This document shows positions 15,256 to 22,621 of a DNA stretch of 38,271 nt, piece by piece. A program made the translations under genes and the position numbers. The stretch spans positions 52,267 to 90,537 of the forward strand of contig JAAVHN010000005.1 of assembly GCA_014799685.1 (NCBI GenBank). Reading direction: 5' to 3'. Origin of the DNA: Subdoligranulum sp. Lineage in GTDB: Bacteria > Bacillota > Clostridia > Oscillospirales > Ruminococcaceae. The notes under the pieces were generated by a model. That model was not told the DNA's origin. It saw only the letters and a program-made list of their open reading frames with translations, and searched no databases. How positions within the stretch are numbered: the first letter of the stretch is position 1; each line of letters starts with the position of its first letter.

Positions 15256-15369
15256 GTTTTTGTAGCAATTCATTTTGTTCCATCACCGCAATGATTTCAA
15301 AAAGGATCGCAAAAACAGGCGCTTCCCGGTTTGACGGGAGGCTGCCGGCGGACAGGAGGATGTTATCAA

Positions 15370-16236
15370 ATGAGCGCAAAGGTTTATTTTTCGAAGAGCA
15401 TCACACCGGAAAAGGTGCTGGAGCTGTACAAAATGCTGGGCAGGGAACTGCCGGGCAAGGTGGCCGTGAAGGTGCATTCCGGCGAGGTGGGCAACCAGAA
15501 CTTCCTGCGGCCCGCGTTCTGGAAGCCGATGGTGGACGCCGTATCGGGCACGGTGGTGGAGTGCAACACCGCGTATGAGGGCGAGCGCAACACCACTGAA
15601 AAGCATCTGGAAACACTGCGCGTGCACGGCTGGAGCGAGAGCTTCCCGGTGGACCTGCTGGACGGCGAGGGTCCGGATCTGGAGCTGCCCATTCCCGAAG
15701 GCAAGGTGATCCAGAAGAATTTCGTGGGCAAGAATCTGGCAAATTACGATTCCGTGCTGGTGCTGTCGCACTTCAAAGGGCACCCGGTGGGCGGCTACGG
15801 CGGCGCGCTGAAGCAGCTTTCCATCGGCATCGGCTCCTCGTACGGCAAAGCGTATATCCACGGCGCGGGCGAGGTGGAAAAGATCTGGACGTCCGACCAC
15901 GATTCCTTCCTCGAATCCATGGCCGACGCGGCGAAATCCGTGGTGGACTACTTCCACGGCAACGCCGCCTATATCAACGTGATGAAGAATATGTCCGTGG
16001 ACTGCGACTGCTGCGCCGTGGCCGAGGACCCCTGCATGCAGGATATCGGCATTTTGGCGTCGCTCGACCCGGTGGCGATCGACCAGGCGTGCATCGACCT
16101 TGTCTATGCCGCCAAGAACGATCCCGGCCAAAAGCATTTCTTAGAGCGCGTGGAGAGCCGCAACGGCGTGCACACCATCGAGGCCGCCGCCGCGCTGGGC
16201 GTGGGCAGCCGGGAATATGAGCTGGTGGAGATCTGA
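15370..16236 (+). CDS. DUF362 (COG2006) protein without ferredoxin domain
   Basis: A 288-residue protein of the DUF362 family. Recognisable parts are KVAVKVHSGEVGNQNFLRP near the start, LVLSHFKGHPVGGYGGALK in the middle, and the Cys-rich VDCDCCAVAEDPCM followed by DIGILASLDPVAIDQAC near the end. The Cys cluster could bind a metal or iron-sulfur centre. Many DUF362 proteins carry a separate 4Fe-4S ferredoxin domain; this one does not, and its length is that of the core domain alone. The biochemical role is unknown. The ATG at 15370 has AGGAGG upstream. Single-gene unit with its own promoter and terminator. Confidence 0.88.
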   Translation: MSAKVYFSKSITPEKVLELYKMLGRELPGKVAVKVHSGEVGNQNFLRPAFWKPMVDAVSGTVVECNTAYEGERNTTEKHLETLRVHGWSESFPVDLLDGEGPDLELPIPEGKVIQKNFVGKNLANYDSVLVLSHFKGHPVGGYGGALKQLSIGIGSSYGKAYIHGAGEVEKIWTSDHDSFLESMADAAKSVVDYFHGNAAYINVMKNMSVDCDCCAVAEDPCMQDIGILASLDPVAIDQACIDLVYAAKNDPGQKHFLERVESRNGVHTIEAAAALGVGSREYELVEI

Positions 16237-16254
16237 ACGGATCGCAAATTGAAA

Positions 16255-16285
16255 AAAGGGCGCCGGAAAAGCGGCGTCCTTTTGT
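16255..16285 (+). terminator. Intrinsic terminator of the DUF362 gene
   Basis: A stem AAAGGGCGCCG / CGGCGTCCTTT with one mismatch (16255-16265, 16272-16282) is followed by TGTTTTA. Confidence 0.75.
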
Positions 16286-16301
16286 TTTATTCGAAGTCTG
16301 T

Positions 16302-16802
16302 TCAAAACGGCCTTAACAGAATGATTTCTCTCCCTAATTTCCGAGCATACCGCACCGTCATCGCTGTGCCGCTTCGCCAATTTCCATTGTAGACAGCCAA
16401 TAGACATGCAGTGTGATCCACCAAATAACGATTGCGATCCAGCATGCATCCCCTGCTGTATGCCTCGCTCACCCATACGATTTCATCTGCTTGTTTCAGA
16501 ATAGACGCATAAAGTTCCCGCGCAGAAGTCTGCCACCGGTCTGCCTGTCCTTTACAGGGCAGAATACAGTGGAGCTTCAGCGTGGGATTTTCTTTTTTCA
16601 GGGCAAGGACTGTCAACGCCGCCCAAGTATCAACACCTTCCGCCATACCGGAGAAAAAATCTGTGTATCCGGCATTTACCCGTTCGACAATTTGCCCGGC
16701 CAGTGCTTTTTTCAACGCGATACATCTGGCATCTGTTTCATGATAACCCCATGGAAGACTTTGCGGGCGGTGTCCCGTAAACGCACAGCTTTTTTCGATC
16801 AT
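16302..16802 (-). CDS. DUF1273 (YpsA-like, SLOG superfamily) protein
   Basis: A 166-residue protein with the signature CAFTGHRPQSLPWG at the N-terminus, FFSGMAEGVDTWAA in the middle, and WVSEAYSRGCMLDRNRYLVD then LLAVYNGNWRSGTAMTVRYA near the end. SLOG proteins are predicted to bind nucleotide-derived ligands and often sit in mobile or defence settings; the exact role of DUF1273 is not known. The ATG has GGGAGG eight bases upstream. It is transcribed divergently from a small Xre-type regulator, with a -10 box inside a palindromic operator. GC content is lower than the flanking genes. Confidence 0.85.
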   Translation of the reverse strand: MIEKSCAFTGHRPQSLPWGYHETDARCIALKKALAGQIVERVNAGYTDFFSGMAEGVDTWAALTVLALKKENPTLKLHCILPCKGQADRWQTSARELYASILKQADEIVWVSEAYSRGCMLDRNRYLVDHTACLLAVYNGNWRSGTAMTVRYARKLGREIILLRPF

Positions 16803-16822
16803 CAGCAGATCCTCCCTTTCGG

Positions 16823-16868
16823 TATGGCCAAATAATAGCCATATTCTATGGCCATTATATCAGCCATA
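16823..16868. promoter_or_regulatory. Two tandem palindromic operators between the DUF1273 and Xre genes
   Basis: Four half-sites alternate in orientation: TATGGCCA (16823-16830), TAGCCATA (16836-16843), TATGGCCA (16847-16854) and CAGCCATA (16861-16868). They make two inverted repeats with 5- and 6-bp gaps, as expected for a dimeric Xre/Cro-type repressor. Confidence 0.7.
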
Positions 16869-16882
16869 ATAAAAGCTGTAAA
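16854..16882 (-). promoter_or_regulatory. Promoter of the DUF1273 gene
   Basis: Minus-strand TTTACA (16877-16882), 17-bp spacer, TATAAT (16854-16859). The -10 box lies between the half-sites of the second operator, so a bound repressor would block it. Confidence 0.65.
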
Positions 16883-16895
16883 GGGGGCTGCGGCA

Positions 16896-17099
16896 ATGAT
16901 TCGCTATGCTCCATTGTGGGAAACAATGGCTGAACAGAAAGTAACGACCTATACGCTGCGATTCAAATATAACATAAGCCACGCAACGGTTCAGCGGCTT
17001 CAGGCCGATATGCCTGTATCGACACATACGCTTAATAAACTATGTACGATTTTAGGCTGTCGTTTGGAAGATGTGGCAGAGTATATTCCCGATCCGTAA
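16896..17099 (+). CDS. Small Xre/Cro-type helix-turn-helix regulator
   Basis: A 67-residue protein beginning MIRYAPLWETMAEQKVTTY. The layout of short Cro-like repressors is visible: helix 1 (APLWETMAEQ), a helix-turn-helix at about residues 24-45 (FKYNISHATVQRLQ), and the typical end LNKLCTILGCRLEDVAEY. The ATG at 16896 has AAAGGGGG upstream; an upstream in-frame ATG at 16848 falls inside the operator region. It most likely represses itself and the divergent DUF1273 gene through the two operators. Confidence 0.8.
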   Translation: MIRYAPLWETMAEQKVTTYTLRFKYNISHATVQRLQADMPVSTHTLNKLCTILGCRLEDVAEYIPDP

Positions 17100-17146
17100 A
17101 AGCCTTTCCGGCCCCTGCGAATCAGATTTGCAAAAACCGTTATTTT

Positions 17147-17184
17147 AAAAACCTCCTGCTGCAGCTGCAGCAGGAGGTTTTTTT
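17147..17184. terminator. Perfectly palindromic intrinsic terminator
   Basis: A 19-bp perfect inverted repeat around 17165/17166 with flanking A and T runs ends the Xre gene. The T run is longer on the plus strand. Confidence 0.8.
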
Positions 17185-17306
17185 CAGGCTCTTTGCGTGT
17201 CATGCACTGCGGTCTTTCCCATTATTCCGCATTTAGCTTCAGATACTCCCAAGCGAAACGAGCCACCTTTTTGGAAAAAACCGTTTCCGGCAAAACAAAT
17301 TCGGTA

Positions 17307-17335
17307 TTGACATAAATTTTTTATTCTTTTATCCT
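17307..17335 (+). promoter_or_regulatory. Promoter of the C45-type hydrolase gene
   Basis: TTGACA (17307-17312), 17-bp spacer, TATCCT (17330-17335), 54 bp before the start codon. Confidence 0.55.
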
Positions 17336-17389
17336 GTTTCCTGAGGCCGGCCGGCTGTCTATCTTTTATCAGATCAAGGAGAATTTTCT

Positions 17390-18400
17390 ATGTATCATGA
17401 ACGTTTTCGCGGAGCGCATTACGAGATCGGCTACCGTTATGGGGCTTCGCTGCGAAAGCACGGCCAGCGCCTTTTGGAGCACGTTCCCTTTCCCGTTACG
17501 CAGGAGCGCAGGAATTTTGCGCAGGCCTGCATCCCGGTCTATCAGGAGCTTTTTCCGGAAATTTTAGAGGAGATCCGAGGATTGGCCGACGGCCAGCACT
17601 GTGACTGCGGCGAACTGCAGGCTGTTTTGCTGAGCATGTATGCGATCCCACCGGCCTGCGGCTGTTCCTGCTTTGCCGCCGTCAATGATGCGCATATTTT
17701 TCTGGGCAGAAACAGTGACTTTTTGCCCGCGCTTGAAAAGCTGAACACAAATGCGATCTACAAATTTACAAATGGCGCGTACAGCTTCACCGGAAATACG
17801 ACTGCCTTTATCGAGGTGGAGGACGGCGTCAATGAATACGGCCTCGCGGCCGGGCTCACGTCGGTTTATCCCATTGCGGTAAAGCCCGGATTCAACGCCG
17901 GCATGCTGCTGCGCTTCTTTCTTGAAAAATGCCGGACCGTCGGGGAGGCCGTCCGCAGTATCCGGCGTCTTCCCATCGGCTCCGCGCAGACGGTCACCGT
18001 GGCCGACGCCGGAGGAAACATCGCCGTGATCGAGTGCAATGCAAAAAAGACGGCGGTGATCTATCCCTCCAGGGAACATCCCTTCGTTTGCGCAACCAAT
18101 GTCTTTCATGCGGAGGAAATGCTTGCGCTTCAGGATCTGGCGGTGGATAACTGCCGCTCGGAACAGAGATACCGTACGCTCACCCGGGCACTGGACGGGG
18201 CCGGCGGCAGGGTCGATCCTTCCTTTGCAAAAGGACTGCTCTCCGGGAAAAACGGATTCTTATGCCAGTACGACCGGGCAGACGGGACAGACACCGTCTG
18301 GTCTGTCCTATATGATTTAAAGGAAAAGGCTATCTATCGTGCGGAGGGAAACCCCGGGCGAAAAAAGTTTGTGAAGGATGAGCGGTTCTCCATCCGGTAA
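17390..18400 (+). CDS. C45-family Ntn hydrolase (acyl-CoA:6-aminopenicillanate acyltransferase-like)
   Basis: A 336-residue protein of the N-terminal-nucleophile hydrolase class that includes penicillin acyltransferase and is related to choloylglycine hydrolases. The motif GCSCFAA (91-97) followed by GRNSDF (106-111) is the family signature; Cys92 is the probable nucleophile, freed by self-cleavage after Gly91. NEYGLAAGLTSVYP and an acyl-pocket-like segment follow. The first 90 residues would be the propeptide. No signal peptide, so it is cytoplasmic. Members hydrolyse or transfer amide-linked acyl groups; the substrate here cannot be read. The ATG has AAGGAG at good distance. An extra Cys (94) beside the nucleophile is unusual. 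Confidence 0.8.
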   Translation: MYHERFRGAHYEIGYRYGASLRKHGQRLLEHVPFPVTQERRNFAQACIPVYQELFPEILEEIRGLADGQHCDCGELQAVLLSMYAIPPACGCSCFAAVNDAHIFLGRNSDFLPALEKLNTNAIYKFTNGAYSFTGNTTAFIEVEDGVNEYGLAAGLTSVYPIAVKPGFNAGMLLRFFLEKCRTVGEAVRSIRRLPIGSAQTVTVADAGGNIAVIECNAKKTAVIYPSREHPFVCATNVFHAEEMLALQDLAVDNCRSEQRYRTLTRALDGAGGRVDPSFAKGLLSGKNGFLCQYDRADGTDTVWSVLYDLKEKAIYRAEGNPGRKKFVKDERFSIR

Positions 18401-18700
18401 GATCTCAAAATGGCGTTTCAAACCGCACCCCAAAACGGGCACAAAAACGGGCCCAAAATAGCGTTCCGCCGCTTGCCTTTTCTTCGAAAAAGCGGTATAC
18501 TGGGTAGGAAAAATTATCGGTGTATGCCGGGGTGTTGGGCGCATTGAGCTTGCTTTGGGCACTTCGGGCGCATTTGGCCCGCTTTGGGCGTTTCGGACTT
18601 ACCTTGGACGCTTTGGGCTCGTTTTGGGCACTATGGGCTCTTTTTGGGCGCTTTAAGCCCATTTCGGATGCCGGCGTTTCATTTTGGGGAGGGGAAATCT
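18401..18700. other. Intergenic region with degenerate GGGC-type repeats
   Basis: 300 bp without a supported gene. Its right half (18536-18665) is an irregular array of short units around TTTGGGC; its left half (18418-18470) has the same motif on the other strand. AT-richer sequence with a possible -10 (TATACT, 18496-18501) lies between. Confidence 0.5.
18536..18665. repeat. Degenerate short tandem repeat (TTTGGGC-rich)
   Basis: About ten to twelve imperfect units of 9-15 bp contain GGGC preceded by TTT or a similar stretch (TTTGGGCAC, TTTGGGCGT, TTTTGGGCACT, TTTTTGGGCGC). Open frames across it give only repetitive, basic peptides. Confidence 0.6.
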
Positions 18701-19054
18701 ATGATTTTTGATCAAATCATCGAAACCATTCTGCCGCCGATCATCGGCTTTTTGGAGCTGCTGGGCATCTTTGTCGTGACGGTATCGACGGTGCACGCGT
18801 TTTGGCAATACCTCGGCAATACCTTTTTCCACCGCAACTACGCGCTGCAGTTCGAGCTGGCCGAGGGGCTTGCCGAGGGGCTTGAATTCAAGATGGCGGC
18901 CGAGATTTTGAAAACCGTGCTGGTGCGCGAAATGAGCGAGCTGCTGATTTTGGGCGCGGTGATCATCCTGCGCGCGCTGCTGAGCATGCTGATCCACTTT
19001 GAGCTGAAAAACAACAGCCATACACAAAGCGGGGAGCAGCCGGCCGCAAAATAG
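18701..19054 (+). CDS. DUF1622 membrane protein
   Basis: A 117-residue protein with two to three hydrophobic segments. The start IIETILPPIIGFLELLGIFVV and the later LQFELAEGLAEGLEFKMAAEILKT stretch are typical of DUF1622, followed by VIILRALLSMLIHFEL. Role unknown. The ATG at 18701 has GGGAGGGG at good distance; an in-frame start 117 bp earlier lies in the repeat array and is unlikely. Confidence 0.85.
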   Translation: MIFDQIIETILPPIIGFLELLGIFVVTVSTVHAFWQYLGNTFFHRNYALQFELAEGLAEGLEFKMAAEILKTVLVREMSELLILGAVIILRALLSMLIHFELKNNSHTQSGEQPAAK

Positions 19055-19151
19055 CGGCGGATTTTATCGTCTGCGCGGTGTTTTCCTGCCCGGCGGCGGT
19101 CTGCTGCGCAGGTTCGTGCAGAAAAATAAAATTGATATCTTTTTCAGCCGG

Positions 19152-19190
19152 CAGGGGCGTCCATGGGGCGCCCCTGTTTTGTGTTTTTGT
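19152..19190 (+). terminator. Intrinsic terminator of the DUF1622 gene
   Basis: CAGGGGCG / CGCCCCTG (19152-19159, 19169-19176) is followed by TTTTGTGTTTTT. Confidence 0.75.
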
Positions 19191-19446
19191 GCTGTTCCAT
19201 CCGGGCTTTCCCGCTGCGCTTTATTTTCTTCCCGCCCCGGCTGCGGACTGTCTGTCTCTGTCGTTTCCGATCGCGTTTCCGTGCCGCTTTTGCCGGGTTG
19301 CCGCGCGGTCTGCTCCATTCACACTTTATCCACAAAAAGTTTACGTTTTCCTCAAGCGATCTCCCCATTTTTTTCCCATTTTCTCTGTAAAATAAACATA
19401 CGGGCGGCAAAAACGCAAAAAATCCGCAAAATCACGGCGAAAAATT

Positions 19447-19475
19447 TGCTTCTTTGCGCATTTTGCAGTATCATA
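19447..19475 (+). promoter_or_regulatory. Promoter of plsC
   Basis: TTGCTT (19447-19452), 17-bp spacer, TATCAT (19470-19475), 33 bp before the start codon. Confidence 0.5.
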
Positions 19476-19508
19476 GAGAAAATACTGTTTAAAGTAGGGT
19501 GATCTTCA

Positions 19509-20258
19509 ATGATGCTGCTGCGAACGATCGTCTGGGCGCTGTATTTCGTGGGCGCGCTGATCGTGCTGACGCCGAAAATGCTGCGCGCCAAACGGCTGAA
19601 GGAAGCCGGCGACGAGGCGGGCTGCCGCGCCATCGTGGATAAGTATGTGCGCCTGTGGATGTCCACGCTGATGCGCATCGCCGGGTGCGAGGTAACGGTG
19701 AAGGGGCTGGAAAATATCCCGCAGGACCGCGCGGTGGTGTTCACGCCCAATCATCAGGGCGATTACGATATCCCCATCATGCTGGTGTGCCTCGATAAAC
19801 CGCACGCGTTCGTTGCGAAGATCGAGGTGCAGAAGATTCCGCTGGTGCGCACCTGGATGCAGCTGTTCGACAGCGTATTTTTAGACCGGAAAAATCCCCG
19901 GCAGGCCGTGGGCGTGATGAAAGAGGCCGCCGAGCTGCTGCGGCAAGGCAAAAGCGTGATCGTCTTTCCCGAGGGCACGCGCAGCAAGGGCGAAAAAATG
20001 GGCGAATTCAAGCCCGGCGCGTTTAAGATGGCGTTCAGCGCCAAGGCGCCCATCGTGCCCGTTGTGGTGGACGGCAGCTATAAGATCATGGAGGCCAATC
20101 ACAACCTGATGCGCCCCGGGCACGTGAACCTGACCATTCTGCCGCCCATCGAGACCGCCGGGCTCGACCGCGCCGCGCAGAAGGCCCTGCCCGAGCAGGT
20201 GGCCAGCCGGATCGCGCAGGTGAAGGACGCGGGCAAGCCGCAGGCGGGCGAGGCGTGA
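19509..20258 (+). CDS. plsC: 1-acyl-sn-glycerol-3-phosphate acyltransferase
   Basis: A 249-residue membrane-bound acyltransferase making phosphatidate from lysophosphatidate in phospholipid synthesis. An N-terminal hydrophobic segment (about 5-23) is followed by the catalytic HX4D motif in NHQGDYD (His82, Asp87). The glycerol-phosphate-binding FPEGTRS motif is at 153-159 and VVPVVVDGSYK further on. Length is normal. Two ATGs in a row (19509, 19512) are both possible after the AGTAGGGTG ribosome site. It lies alone between its own promoter and the next gene, which starts 117 bp downstream. Confidence 0.92.
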   Translation: MMLLRTIVWALYFVGALIVLTPKMLRAKRLKEAGDEAGCRAIVDKYVRLWMSTLMRIAGCEVTVKGLENIPQDRAVVFTPNHQGDYDIPIMLVCLDKPHAFVAKIEVQKIPLVRTWMQLFDSVFLDRKNPRQAVGVMKEAAELLRQGKSVIVFPEGTRSKGEKMGEFKPGAFKMAFSAKAPIVPVVVDGSYKIMEANHNLMRPGHVNLTILPPIETAGLDRAAQKALPEQVASRIAQVKDAGKPQAGEA

Positions 20259-20374
20259 GCGGGGCGTTTTGCTTTGGCCGCTTTGGCCGGTGCTGTGCCG
20301 GATGCGCGCAGCCTTTTGACGGGAGCTTTGCACACTGAATATAAAAGACAAAAGACGAAAGAGGGAACCGTCCT

Positions 20375-21121
20375 ATGGCAAGTGCTCGCTACACCATTTA
20401 TATCAAGCCCGAGGATATTCAGCCGGACGCTCCGCCAAAGGAGTTGACGCCGAAGGAAAAACGGGAAAATTTCTGGTTTTATCACAAATGGCATGTGATC
20501 ATCGGCGTGTTCGCATGCGCGCTGGCATTTTCCCTGATTTGGGAGATCGTCACGCAGGTGAAACCGGATTACACCATCAGCATCCTCAGCTCGAACGGCA
20601 TCCCGACGGGGGTCGGCGAGGTGCTGGGCGAACAGCTGACGCCCTATTTCGACGACCGCAACGGCGACGGCAAGGTCGTGGTGAGCGTGGTGGAATACAC
20701 GGTCGCCAGTGGCGATACAGCGGCCGGCGTCGATCCGAACGTACAGATGGCCAACGTCACAAAGCTGATGGGCGATCTGGATCTCGGGGAAAGCATGCTG
20801 TTTTTAACAGACGATCTGGATTTTTTTGAACAGCAATATTATCTGTTTGCCTACAACGACGCTTCTATCCCTGCAGAGGGTGTGCCGCCCGATTACGACC
20901 GCATGGGCGTGCGCTGGGGCGACTGCCCTGTGCTGACATCGCTGGATCTGGGCAACGCGGTGGATATCACCGGCGCCCTGGGAATCGATTATCAGACCTT
21001 TTTGCAGGATTTTCAGCTGGTGCAGCGCTACATCGACGGCACCAAGTTAGAGGATGACAAGGACGCCATCGCCTACCACGCCGCCAGCGTGGAAAAGTTC
21101 GGGGAGTTGACACGGCGGTAA
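20375..21121 (+). CDS. One-span membrane protein, unknown function
   Basis: A 248-residue protein I do not recognise. A cytoplasmic charged N-terminus with Pro- and Lys-rich stretch (DAPPKELTPKEKRENF) leads into one membrane helix at about 40-59. An extracytoplasmic alpha/beta domain of about 185 residues follows, with DYTISILSSNGIP at its start and an acidic DDRNGDGKVVVSVVEY stretch. DRNGDGK resembles a calcium-binding dockerin-type loop, but only once. The layout is common among Clostridia membrane proteins of unknown role. The ATG has AAAGAGGGAA upstream. A strong terminator follows. Confidence 0.7.
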   Translation: MASARYTIYIKPEDIQPDAPPKELTPKEKRENFWFYHKWHVIIGVFACALAFSLIWEIVTQVKPDYTISILSSNGIPTGVGEVLGEQLTPYFDDRNGDGKVVVSVVEYTVASGDTAAGVDPNVQMANVTKLMGDLDLGESMLFLTDDLDFFEQQYYLFAYNDASIPAEGVPPDYDRMGVRWGDCPVLTSLDLGNAVDITGALGIDYQTFLQDFQLVQRYIDGTKLEDDKDAIAYHAASVEKFGELTRR

Positions 21122-21167
21122 CGGGTATTTTCCCTGTTTTTGATTTTCCGGTTCTATTTTGTGATTC

Positions 21168-21219
21168 AAAAAACAGGCCGCAGACGGAGGAAGTCTTCTC
21201 TGTCCGCGGCCTGTTTTTG
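21168..21219 (+). terminator. Intrinsic terminator after the one-span membrane protein gene
   Basis: A 13-bp stem (AAAAACAGGCCGC / GCGGCCTGTTTTT) with a 24-base loop and T run. Confidence 0.75.
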
Positions 21220-21286
21220 TTTGCCTGTGTTTGTTCCCTGTTTCGCTCTCCTGTTTTTGTTTGCCTGCGTTTGTTCCCTGTTTCGC
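21211..21286. repeat. Two 36-bp direct repeats, 40-bp period
   Basis: Copies at 21211-21246 and 21251-21286 differ at one base and start with the T run of the terminator. A third, partial copy begins near 21291. Confidence 0.75.
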
Positions 21287-21449
21287 ACTTCTGTTTTTCT
21301 TTCCCTGTTCCATCCCCTCTGTTTTGTCCTCCCGTGTGTTTGACCGCACTTTTTGATCACGCGCAATCCCGGCGCGCTTTTGATGAAGAATTGTCCGCAT
21401 CGCCGCATATAAATGGGACAAAACACCGGGATTGGAAAAGGGGTTGGGA

Positions 21450-22487
21450 ATGATGTTGTTTGCCCTGACGCTGACGACGCTGGCCGGGCTTTCCACGGGG
21501 CTGGGCGGACTTGTGGTATTTTTGGTGCGCCGCCCGCGCCAGCGTACAATGGCCTTTTCGCTGGGCTTTGCCGGGGGCGTGATGATCACGGTCTCGCTTT
21601 CGGATATGCTGCCGCACGCCGTTGGGACATATACCGAAACGATGGGGCGCTTTCCGGCCGCTTTGGCGGCGGTGAGTTTGTGCGCGGCGGGCATGATGAT
21701 CGCGCTGCTGCTGGAGCGATGCGTGCCGGATGAGGCCGAGCTGGCCGCGCGGCACGCCGGGAGCGCGCGGGACGGCAAAAGCGGCAGGGGCGGCGCGGGC
21801 GGAACCGGGAGTATGCGGGAAGGCCGGCGCGGCGCGGGCCATGCGGGCGGCGCGGCCGGAACCGGGAGCACATGGGAGGGCGGGCGCGGCGCAGGCAGTG
21901 CAGGCGGCGCGGCCGGAACCGAGAGCACATGGAAAGGCGGGCGCGGCGCAGGCCATGCGGGCGGGTCCGGCTATACAGGCGGCATAAGCGGCACTGGGAA
22001 TCTGCAGGAAAGCGGACATGGCGCCGGCAGCGCCGGCGCGCTGCGCAGCGCGCTGGTGACAACGGCGGCCATCGTGCTGCACAACCTGCCCGAAGGCATC
22101 CTGACGCTGTTCACCAGCTACGCCAGCCCGGCGCTGGGCATGACGCTGACACTGGCCATTGCCCTGCACAACATTCCGGAGGGCATTGCCATTTCGGTTC
22201 CGGTATACTATGCCACCGGCAGCCGCGTGCGCGCCGTGCTGTATGCGCTGTTTTCCGGCCTTGCCGAGCCCGCGGGCGCACTGCTGGCATTCTTTCTGCT
22301 GCGCGGCTTTTTTTCGCCGCTGTTCCTCAACGGGCTCATCGCCACGGTCGCGGGCATCATGATCTATGTGTCCATCAGCGAGCTTGTACCCGAGGGCTTT
22401 TCCTATGGCAAACGCGGCCACGCCGTGGCCGGTCTCGCGGTGGGTGTGCTGACGATGAGCATCGGCATCTGTCTGGGCGAGGTGTAG
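21450..22487 (+). CDS. ZIP-family divalent metal transporter (ZupT-like) with Gly-rich repeat insertion
   Basis: A 345-residue ZIP transporter for uptake of zinc, iron or manganese. Membrane segments are at about 1-25, 35-55 and 68-90, then five more from about 200 on. The two metal-site motifs HNLPEG (211-216) and HNIPEG (240-245) are intact. Residues about 108-196, in the cytoplasmic loop between the third and fourth spans, are a Gly/Ala/Arg-rich array of 19-residue repeats. In other ZIP proteins that loop is short and His-rich; here there are few His. The ATG at 21450 has AAGGGG upstream. No metal-regulator operator was recognised. Confidence 0.88.
   Translation: MMLFALTLTTLAGLSTGLGGLVVFLVRRPRQRTMAFSLGFAGGVMITVSLSDMLPHAVGTYTETMGRFPAALAAVSLCAAGMMIALLLERCVPDEAELAARHAGSARDGKSGRGGAGGTGSMREGRRGAGHAGGAAGTGSTWEGGRGAGSAGGAAGTESTWKGGRGAGHAGGSGYTGGISGTGNLQESGHGAGSAGALRSALVTTAAIVLHNLPEGILTLFTSYASPALGMTLTLAIALHNIPEGIAISVPVYYATGSRVRAVLYALFSGLAEPAGALLAFFLLRGFFSPLFLNGLIATVAGIMIYVSISELVPEGFSYGKRGHAVAGLAVGVLTMSIGICLGEV
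21771..22037 (+). repeat. In-frame 57-nt tandem repeat in the ZIP gene
   Basis: About four copies, two of them good, encode a 19-residue unit (RGAGHAGGAAGTGSTWEGG type). Copies differ by few substitutions and all keep the frame. It forms the loop between membrane spans three and four. Confidence 0.9.
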
Positions 22488-22576
22488 TAAATTTTTGCCG
22501 GCTACCCATCGCCGCATGGGGGAAACCCATTTTGATTTTCTTCCCAAATTCTTTTTGCCCGCGCCGGAAAAGAAAT

Positions 22577-22605
22577 TTGCACCCGGGCGGGCTTTATGTT
22601 ACAGT
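22577..22605 (+). promoter_or_regulatory. Possible promoter of the structured leader and GNAT gene
   Basis: TTGCAC (22577-22582), 17-bp spacer, TACAGT (22600-22605). Start of transcription would fall just before the first stem of the leader at 22622. Confidence 0.4.
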
Positions 22606-22621
22606 ATAGGGGAACGGTATC

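Larger units (their letters stand above)
14997..15369. other. Intergenic region upstream of the DUF362 gene
   Basis: 373 bp. It holds the terminator of the S-component gene (15068-15108) and the promoter of the DUF362 gene (15227-15255). The rest shows no gene. Confidence 0.6.
19055..19508. other. Intergenic region between the DUF1622 gene and plsC
   Basis: 454 bp without a gene. It holds the DUF1622 terminator (19152-19190) and the plsC promoter (19447-19475). The C/T-rich part between (19190-19400) shows nothing I can name. Confidence 0.55.
21122..21449. other. Intergenic region upstream of the ZIP transporter gene
   Basis: 328 bp: the terminator at 21168-21219, two 36-bp direct repeats (21211-21286), a C/T-rich stretch and then the ZIP gene leader. 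TATAAA at 21408-21413 could be its -10, but no good -35 is at the right distance. Confidence 0.5.
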
